In this document: positions 6,931 through 11,909 of the stretch, one piece after another
Numbering within the stretch: the first letter of the stretch is position 1
How the letters are laid out: the number at the start of each line of letters is the position of its first letter
Source: Bacillota bacterium
GTDB taxonomy: Bacteria > Bacillota > Bacilli > Paenibacillales > NBRC-103111
Assembly: GCA_023391955.1 (NCBI GenBank)
Contig: JAEWAA010000009.1
Location: 1-11,909 of the forward strand
Length of the DNA: 11,909 nucleotides
Reading direction: 5' to 3'
Notes under the pieces: model-generated
Databases searched by the model: none
Told to the model about the DNA's origin: nothing
What the model saw: only the letters and a program-made list of their open reading frames with translations
Position numbers and translations under genes: made by a program

Positions 6931-7419
6931 TTACCGGCTCCCTCCTCCGCTCCGCTTCAGCCCCCGGAAGTACCAGGCGGCATATTTGCGGGTGACGTTA
7001 AACGCCAAAAACATAATCAGAAAACTCAGCAGCCAGTTGAACTTCGGATGGTCGATCAGTTGGGTGTACAGGCGCACCAGCTGCATCAGGCCTGACAAAC
7101 CGCCTACTGCGACAAGCTGGTAGGCGGCTTGTTTCCATTTGGAGGCATGGAGCGGGTAATAGAGGTTCGCCAGCATGGAGATCACCGGATAAAACAAATA
7201 GTTGAAGGTAAAGTTGGACCGGGTGGCAACCGGGAATTCCCGGACCGGATTCGTCATGAAGTCCAGCTCCACCAGAAGCAAGCCGGCGGGCCAGGTAATA
7301 ACCTGAGCAGACAGAAACAGGATACAGGCTTCTTTCACTCTGTTCCGGGGCACCAGAAAGATGAAGATGGTGAAGCTGATCAGCCAGGCAGCAGTAAGAA
7401 TCCCTCTTTCCAGTGTCAT
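6931..7419 (-). CDS. Five-helix membrane protein, CBO0543-like, first gene of the germination operon
   Basis: A 162-residue protein with about five hydrophobic helices (roughly 7-23, 32-50, 69-88, 97-115, 128-145). It shares with the next gene the landmarks VPRNRVKEA, WPAGLLLVE, NPVREF and YLFYPVISML..LYYP. The C-terminus is basic and glycine-rich (RGLKRSGGGSR), partly because those codons also encode the next gene's ribosome binding site. I chose the ATG at 7419 because AGGAGGGGG lies about 11 nt upstream. An ATG at 7452 would add 11 non-hydrophobic residues, would place this Shine-Dalgarno inside the gene, and would sit at the inferred transcription start. It is the first gene of the six-gene unit that ends with the C-subunit lipoprotein. 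Function is unknown; I am sure of the gene and moderately sure of the family. Confidence 0.82.
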   Translation of the reverse strand: MTLERGILTAAWLISFTIFIFLVPRNRVKEACILFLSAQVITWPAGLLLVELDFMTNPVREFPVATRSNFTFNYLFYPVISMLANLYYPLHASKWKQAAYQLVAVGGLSGLMQLVRLYTQLIDHPKFNWLLSFLIMFLAFNVTRKYAAWYFRGLKRSGGGSR

Positions 7420-7459
7420 CTGTTGGTTATCCCCCTCCTGCAGGCATGCCATGCTTTCT

Positions 7460-7488
7460 TAGTGTGCATTATTTGGTACAGGTTATAA
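7460..7488 (-). promoter_or_regulatory. Possible sigma-G-type promoter of the germination operon
   Basis: On the minus strand TTATA (7488-7484) and CACACTA (7466-7460) are separated by 17 bp. This resembles the sigma-G pattern GnATR / CATnnTA with one mismatch in each box. Sigma-G normally transcribes receptor operons in the forespore. The implied transcript would start near 7453 and place the AGGAGGGGG ribosome binding site in the leader of the first gene. The -35 overlaps the stop of the AraC gene and the palindrome GGTTATAACC (7481-7490). This is a by-eye match and could be chance. Confidence 0.35.
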
Positions 7489-8379
7489 CCGGAAAATGGA
7501 TATTTTTTGCGCATACTGCTTCGGCGTTGTGCCGTACGTGCGCTTGAACATCCGGATAAAGTGGCTGGCGTCCATGCCCAGCATCTCCGCAACCCGATCC
7601 ACCGTAATCCCGGGATAGTCCTGGAATAGCTGCAAGGAATGGCTCATGCGCAGCTGCAGCATGTATTGCTGCGGCGTCATGCCGTACGCCGCCACGAACA
7701 GGCGGTGGAAATGCTGAACCGAATACCCGGCCGCCTTGGCTGCGCCCGACAGGAGCACCCGCTCGGTCATGTGGTCATGCATCCATTGCACAGCCGCCTG
7801 CAGTGCGGAGGTGGGTGAATCTGACGGCAGGAGCTTGGAGGACGGCTTGGGGGACGAATGCTGCCCCTCTATCCAGGCGAGCAGTAGATCGTACAGCCGC
7901 CTTGAAGCGTCGTAAGCATGCCCGCCGCCCTCCCGGATTGTGTACCAGATGCCTTCCAGCTTCAGCCACAGCTCCTCGAAATTGGCCATGCGGATAGCCA
8001 CAGGTTCCGGTTTGCCCGGCAGCGACGCCGTCTCACCGGCCGGCATATCACCGATGCCCAGCTGTTTGAGCAATCCGTCGGATACGCTGCCGCCAAAAGC
8101 GATAAAGCCGACATTCCAGGTATCCTCAGACGTCTCCGGGTGGTAACAATGCCTCATATGCGCGGGCACCAGCAGCGCCATACCCGCAGACAGCCCGTAC
8201 TCACGCCCGTCGGCGGTGCGGAAGCTCCCCTGGCCTCTGCGGGTCAGAAACATTTGATGCGCCGGGTAGCCGTCACTCAGTCTGTCGATCCCCGTCTGCT
8301 CATGACTGCCCACGCACCGCACGTACAAGGGCAGGCGCTGCTCCAAATTGGCGTTGTCGACGAACAAGAATGGCATCAT
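7483..8379 (-). CDS. AraC family transcriptional regulator (cupin-like sensor plus double HTH)
   Basis: A 298-residue regulator. The N-terminal part resembles the AraC-type sugar-binding cupin: HQMFLTRRGQGSFRTADGRE, then LSAGMALLVPAHMRHCYHPE, a typical 'metal-free cupin' turn. The C-terminal 100 residues carry two helix-turn-helix units. The first is around LLSGAAKAAGYSVQHFHRLF with YGMTPQQYMLQLRM, the second VDRVAEMLGMDASHFIRMFK with YGTTPKQY; both match the AraC/XylS signature. The ATG at 8379 (or 8376) has AAGGAG about 10 nt upstream. It is divergent from the GH42 gene across 127 nt, the usual arrangement for a regulator that activates its neighbour in response to a sugar. The downstream germination operon starts 64 nt after its stop; I see no strong terminator between them, so some read-through is possible. 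Confidence 0.92.
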   Translation of the reverse strand: MMPFLFVDNANLEQRLPLYVRCVGSHEQTGIDRLSDGYPAHQMFLTRRGQGSFRTADGREYGLSAGMALLVPAHMRHCYHPETSEDTWNVGFIAFGGSVSDGLLKQLGIGDMPAGETASLPGKPEPVAIRMANFEELWLKLEGIWYTIREGGGHAYDASRRLYDLLLAWIEGQHSSPKPSSKLLPSDSPTSALQAAVQWMHDHMTERVLLSGAAKAAGYSVQHFHRLFVAAYGMTPQQYMLQLRMSHSLQLFQDYPGITVDRVAEMLGMDASHFIRMFKRTYGTTPKQYAQKISIFRL

Positions 8380-8506
8380 GGGTTGGACACTCCTTTTATG
8401 TTAAGATCGGACGATTTCTTGATGGTTCTGTTCAATGATTAACTGCGGTGAATGCACTATGATCAAGGCAGAAGTCCTATTTACATTTAAAATGAGGTGG
8501 ATGTAT
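8380..8506. promoter_or_regulatory. Divergent control region between AraC regulator and GH42 gene
   Basis: This 127-nt spacer must hold the promoters of both divergent genes and the binding sites of the AraC protein. On the minus strand TTGATC (8466-8461) and GTTAAT (8443-8438) are 17 bp apart, each matching 4 of 6 sigma-A bases, and are a possible promoter for the regulator. TATGAT (8458-8463, plus strand) is a possible -10 for the GH42 gene, but no good -35 accompanies it. I found no convincing direct repeat for the regulator. Confidence 0.35.
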
Positions 8507-10579
8507 ATGAAGAATCTGACAGCGCCAATAAGCCCGAAGCTTCCCGTGCTCATGCATGGAGCCGACTATAATCCCGACCAATGGCTGCATGATCCCGCCA
8601 TCCTTGCGGAAGACATCAGGCTCATGAAGATTGCCGGCTGCAACGTGATGGCCATCGGCATTTTTTCGTGGGCATCGCTGGAGCCCTCCGAAGGCGAGTT
8701 CCGGTTCGAGTGGCTGGACCAGGTGCTGGAGAGCTTCCGCAAGAACGGCATTTACGCCTGGTTAGCCACGCCCAGCGGTGCGCGTCCTGCCTGGTTGGCC
8801 CAAAGCTACCCGGAGGTGCTTCGCGTCGGCCCCAACCGGGTCCGCAATTTGTACGCGGGGAGACATAACCACTGCTTCACCTCTCCTGTCTACCGGGAGA
8901 AAATCGCCATCATCAACCGCAAGCTGGCGGAGCGTTACGGGGCGCATCCCGCGGTCATCGGCTGGCATATTTCCAACGAATACGGGGGCGAGTGCCATTG
9001 CGAGCTATGCCAGGAGGCGTTCCGAGGCTGGCTGAAGCGCCAATACGGCACGCTGGACGCGTTAAATCTGGCCTGGTGGACCTCGTTCTGGTCGCATACG
9101 TATACAGATTGGCAGCAGATCGAATCCCCTGCCCCCCACGGGGAACGAAATCTTCACGGTATGAATCTGGACTGGCGGCGCTTCGTAACCGAGCAGACGG
9201 TTGCCTTCTGCAAGCATGAGATCGACGCCGTCAAATGGGCCAATCCCGGCCTGCCGGTGACGACCAACATGTATACCCTTGAGACGCTGGATTACCGCAA
9301 GTTTGCCCCCATCTTGGATGTCATCTCATGGGATGCCTATCCGGATTGGCATATTGCGCAGGATAACGTCAAGGTAGCTTCGAGCTTCGCCTTCCTCCAC
9401 GACATGTTCCGCTCCATGCTGCACAAGCCGTTTGTCTTAATGGAGAGCACGCCCAGCATGACCAACTGGCAGGCGGTATGCAAGCTGAAGAAGCCCGGTA
9501 TGCACCGGCTGTCCTCTCTGCAGGCGGTTGCCCACGGCGCCGATTCGGTGCAATATTTCCAGTGGCGGAAAAGCAGAGGCTCCACCGAAAAATTCCACGG
9601 CGCAGTTGTTGACCATGCCGGTCACGAGTTTACCCGCGTATTCCGCGACGTTGCGGAGCTGGGCAGCACCTTGGCCAGCCTTTCGGAGGTGACAGGATCG
9701 GTAACTCCTGCGGAGACAGCGATTCTGTTCGACTGGGAGAACCGTTGGGCCGTGAAGGACGCCAAAGGCCCGCGCAATTCCGGGCTGCATTACGAGGAGA
9801 CGGTGCAGGACCATCATCGTGCGTTCTGGCAGCAGGGCATTCCCGTAGACGTAATCGGCAGCGAGGACGACTTCGCCCCTTACAAGCTGATCGTGGCACC
9901 GATGCTCTACCTGTGCAGAGAAGAAACCGGCCGCAAGCTGGAAGCATTTGTGGAGCGCGGCGGAACGCTGGTTGTGACGTATTGGTCGGGCATCGTGGAC
10001 GAGCATGACCTGTGCCATCTGGGCGGTTTCCCCGGCCCGCTGCGCAAGACGCTTGGCATCTGGGCGGAGGAGATCGATGCCCTGCATGATTATGACCTCA
10101 ACGGCGTATCCCTGTTAGACGGCAACCCGCTGGGATTGTCCGGCCGTTACGAATCGCGCCAGCTATGCGAGCTGATTCATCTGGAGGGGGCGGAAGCGCT
10201 GGGCTGCTACACCGGCGATTTCTATGCAGAGCGGCCCGCCCTTACGGTCAATAGCCTGGGACAAGGCAAGGCGTATTATGTGGCCACCCGGCTGGGAGAC
10301 GACTTTCTCCTTCCATTCTATCGGGAGGTAGCGGCACAAGCCGGCGTCACGCGTGTGCTGGATTCGGAGCTGCCGGCGGGAGTTACGGCGCAGCTGCGGA
10401 CGGACGGCGGCTCGGACTTTATCTTCCTGATGAATTTCAGTGACAAGGCAGCAGAGGTAGCCCTGGACGGACGGTCCTACGTCGACCTCGAAACCAACGA
10501 AACCCTGGAGACGGTCATCCCCTTGCCGGTTGACGGCATCCGGGTGCTGAAGCGGGACGCGGCTCCCCATCGATCATAG
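8507..10579 (+). CDS. Beta-galactosidase, glycoside hydrolase family 42
   Basis: A 690-residue retaining beta-galactosidase, probably cytoplasmic since no signal peptide is seen. It hydrolyses terminal beta-galactosides. It begins with the family's YNPDQW motif and a catalytic TIM barrel. The acid/base is Glu158 in WHISNEYGG and the nucleophile is Glu313 in LMESTPS. Four cysteines (C123 in HNHC, then C163, C165 and C168 in CHCELC) match the zinc site of many GH42 enzymes. A trimerisation domain (from about residue 390, beginning near FDWENRW) and a small C-terminal beta domain follow. The ATG at 8507 is chosen because GAGGTGG lies 6 nt upstream; in-frame ATGs at 8435, 8459, 8492 and 8501 would add residues not typical of the family. 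An AraC regulator is divergent. Natural substrates may be plant galactans or imported oligosaccharides rather than lactose. Confidence 0.95.
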   Translation: MKNLTAPISPKLPVLMHGADYNPDQWLHDPAILAEDIRLMKIAGCNVMAIGIFSWASLEPSEGEFRFEWLDQVLESFRKNGIYAWLATPSGARPAWLAQSYPEVLRVGPNRVRNLYAGRHNHCFTSPVYREKIAIINRKLAERYGAHPAVIGWHISNEYGGECHCELCQEAFRGWLKRQYGTLDALNLAWWTSFWSHTYTDWQQIESPAPHGERNLHGMNLDWRRFVTEQTVAFCKHEIDAVKWANPGLPVTTNMYTLETLDYRKFAPILDVISWDAYPDWHIAQDNVKVASSFAFLHDMFRSMLHKPFVLMESTPSMTNWQAVCKLKKPGMHRLSSLQAVAHGADSVQYFQWRKSRGSTEKFHGAVVDHAGHEFTRVFRDVAELGSTLASLSEVTGSVTPAETAILFDWENRWAVKDAKGPRNSGLHYEETVQDHHRAFWQQGIPVDVIGSEDDFAPYKLIVAPMLYLCREETGRKLEAFVERGGTLVVTYWSGIVDEHDLCHLGGFPGPLRKTLGIWAEEIDALHDYDLNGVSLLDGNPLGLSGRYESRQLCELIHLEGAEALGCYTGDFYAERPALTVNSLGQGKAYYVATRLGDDFLLPFYREVAAQAGVTRVLDSELPAGVTAQLRTDGGSDFIFLMNFSDKAAEVALDGRSYVDLETNETLETVIPLPVDGIRVLKRDAAPHRS

Positions 10580-10583
10580 CTGC

Positions 10584-10634
10584 AAAAAGCCCCGGGTAAG
10601 CGAGCAAGTCGCGAGCCTGGGGCTTTGGTTTGTT
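10584..10634. terminator. Bidirectional rho-independent terminator between convergent genes
   Basis: AAAGCCCC (10586-10593) pairs with GGGGCTTT (10619-10626), extended by a G-T and two G-C pairs, with a small inner hairpin GCGA/TCGC (10600-10603 with 10609-10612). On the plus strand it is followed by GGTTTGTTT, on the minus strand by a T-run (TTTTT within the stem edge). It lies between the stops of the GH42 and heparinase-like genes and can serve both. Confidence 0.88.
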
Positions 10635-11909
10635 TCATGAAAGCGAATGCACGAATACATCGCCGACACCGCGGCGTCCTCCATACTCAATCTCGCGGAC
10701 CGCCGGCTTCGGCAGCAGCCCTTCCGTGACAGGATTGCCCGTATGGTCCAAATAGTCGGCAACCCTGAGCCCGCGGTGGTCCAGGCAAATGTCGTCTGTC
10801 CAGCCGTCGCCCGCGATACGAAGGGCAGTGGCATCCAGGCGGTCCAGTTCTGCCCCTTCCGAGACGGCGCCTATCCGCGAGAGCTCAAGGGGCGGTAAAA
10901 TGGAGCCGTATGGCAGCACCACCGTTTCCATCACTGCTCTTCCTGTAGCCTTCAGCGTACGTTTGACCACCGGCTTGTAATGGTATTGCCCGTGGAAGAA
11001 ATATAATCCGGATTCCAATGCCAGCTGGGACGCATCCAGGTCCGGGTAAGCCAGCAGCACGCTGCCGCCATTCTCCCGATCCGTCCGGACATTTCCACGG
11101 CCGAAGTCCACGGTTGCCGTTCCCGGAGACAAGTGAAAATATTGCTCATAGATATGCTGATCCTCGGCTTCGAGAATATCCACGATCAGCCAATACCGGT
11201 GTTTGACGTACAGCACCTTGCGGGAATGGATCACGGGATCGTCATACCGCGTATAGCCGTAATGGCTGGCAAACCAATAATCGTAACTCTCCGTGCTCCG
11301 GAAATCCCAGATGCGGCAGGGGGCCGTCTGCGGCGTGTTCCAATGGGCGCTGCGGACATGCTGATCCCCGCCGTCGACGACGACCGTATTATGGGCCCGC
11401 GTGGAAAGAACGTATTTGCGCTCCTTGTTCCACTCGAACAAGCCGATGCCGGAGTCGACGAGCAGCTCCCGGCCGCCGGCTGATGCAATAACGCTCAGCG
11501 TGTCGGCATGGGCATGCCCGGCGACACCGACTCCGGCACGCGCCGCCATGTACAGTGCCTCGCTGCTCCAATTCTGGCGGGATATGAGATAACCGCCGAT
11601 GGGAAAACGGGCCGCCGTCGCTTGCGGCACCCGGGCCTCCAGCTTCCCGTAGCGCTCGGGAGCATCGGGACCCACTCTCCACAGCAGCGAAAAAGGCAGC
11701 TCCGGGCAGCCAAGATATTTGAAATCCGGCCGGTTGAAAATATACGCGCCCAGACTCATCACCGCGCGGAGATCCTGCGGCGACAAAACGTCCGTATCGC
11801 CGAATCTCGGGAGCTGCCCGTCCGGTGTTATAAGATGCATCAGCACGTCGAACATCTTCTCAAGCGTCTGCCCATATTCCATTGCCGGAATATCCAGCTT
11901 CTTCAAGAG
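10635..11909 (-). CDS. Heparinase II/III family protein, C-terminal part (5' end off window)
   Basis: The frame is open from the right edge to a TGA at 10635, giving about 425 visible residues. A TTG near the edge is not evidence of a start, as the frame continues beyond it and the family is usually 600 or more residues. The visible part covers the end of the helical toroid domain (FGDTDVLSPQDLRAVMSLGA) and the whole beta-sandwich heparinase II/III domain. Key motifs are HAHADTLSVIASAGGRELLV, DSGIGLFEWN and STRAHNTVVVDGGDQ; the HAHAD histidines and nearby tyrosines are expected in the active site or metal site. Such enzymes cleave uronic-acid polysaccharides (heparin, heparan, alginate or related) by beta-elimination, but the substrate cannot be told from this fragment. 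It converges on the GH42 gene, with a shared terminator. No signal peptide can be judged. Confidence 0.88.
   Translation of the reverse strand, partial: LLKKLDIPAMEYGQTLEKMFDVLMHLITPDGQLPRFGDTDVLSPQDLRAVMSLGAYIFNRPDFKYLGCPELPFSLLWRVGPDAPERYGKLEARVPQATAARFPIGGYLISRQNWSSEALYMAARAGVGVAGHAHADTLSVIASAGGRELLVDSGIGLFEWNKERKYVLSTRAHNTVVVDGGDQHVRSAHWNTPQTAPCRIWDFRSTESYDYWFASHYGYTRYDDPVIHSRKVLYVKHRYWLIVDILEAEDQHIYEQYFHLSPGTATVDFGRGNVRTDRENGGSVLLAYPDLDASQLALESGLYFFHGQYHYKPVVKRTLKATGRAVMETVVLPYGSILPPLELSRIGAVSEGAELDRLDATALRIAGDGWTDDICLDHRGLRVADYLDHTGNPVTEGLLPKPAVREIEYGGRRGVGDVFVHSLS

Noticed and set aside
9437..10087. Minus-strand open frame of 216 codons inside the GH42 gene
   Set aside because: Antisense shadow of a gene with intact catalytic motifs; no start signal or family feature.
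10636..10655. Catabolite-responsive-element-like sequence TGAAAGCGAATGCA
   Set aside because: Two mismatches at important positions and it lies inside the 3' end of the heparinase-like gene, away from any promoter.

Overview
The window looks like chromosomal DNA of a spore-forming Firmicute, most likely a Paenibacillus or close relative. Three things point there: a complete spore-germinant-receptor gene set, G-rich Shine-Dalgarno sequences, and moderately GC-rich Bacillales-type proteins (a SteT-like exchanger, an AraC regulator, GH42 and heparinase II/III enzymes). All family calls come from reading the translated proteins; no database search was run.

Left part (1-2350). A membrane protein gene with an internal duplication runs off the left edge on the minus strand (start near 756). 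Upstream of it, on the same strand, is a complete SteT-like serine/threonine exchanger gene (875-2203). A strong rho-independent terminator at about 805-838 separates them.

Centre (2352-7419). Six minus-strand genes form one tight transcription unit. In order of transcription they are: two tandem paralogous five-helix membrane proteins resembling what I recall as the CBO0543 family, a small two-helix membrane protein, then germinant-receptor subunits B (GRKAP permease), A (GerA channel-like subunit) and C (lipoprotein). Junctions are a direct stop/start abutment, gaps of 12 and 24 nt, and two ATGA overlaps. The order B-A-C differs from the classical A-B-C. The three extra membrane proteins, co-directional and packed with the receptor, are the most interesting part of the window. 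A possible sigma-G-like promoter lies just upstream of the first gene.

Right part (7483-11909). An AraC-family regulator (minus strand) is divergent from a GH42 beta-galactosidase (plus strand). The latter converges through a bidirectional terminator on the C-terminal part of a heparinase II/III-type polysaccharide lyase gene that enters from the right edge. This half reads as a carbohydrate-use locus: the regulator senses a ligand, and the GH42 and lyase act on galactoside-containing and uronic-acid-containing material. It appears functionally unrelated to the germination operon.

I see no tRNA, rRNA, CRISPR array, transposase or integration site. Intergenic space is small; the largest gaps are 2204-2351 and 8380-8506.
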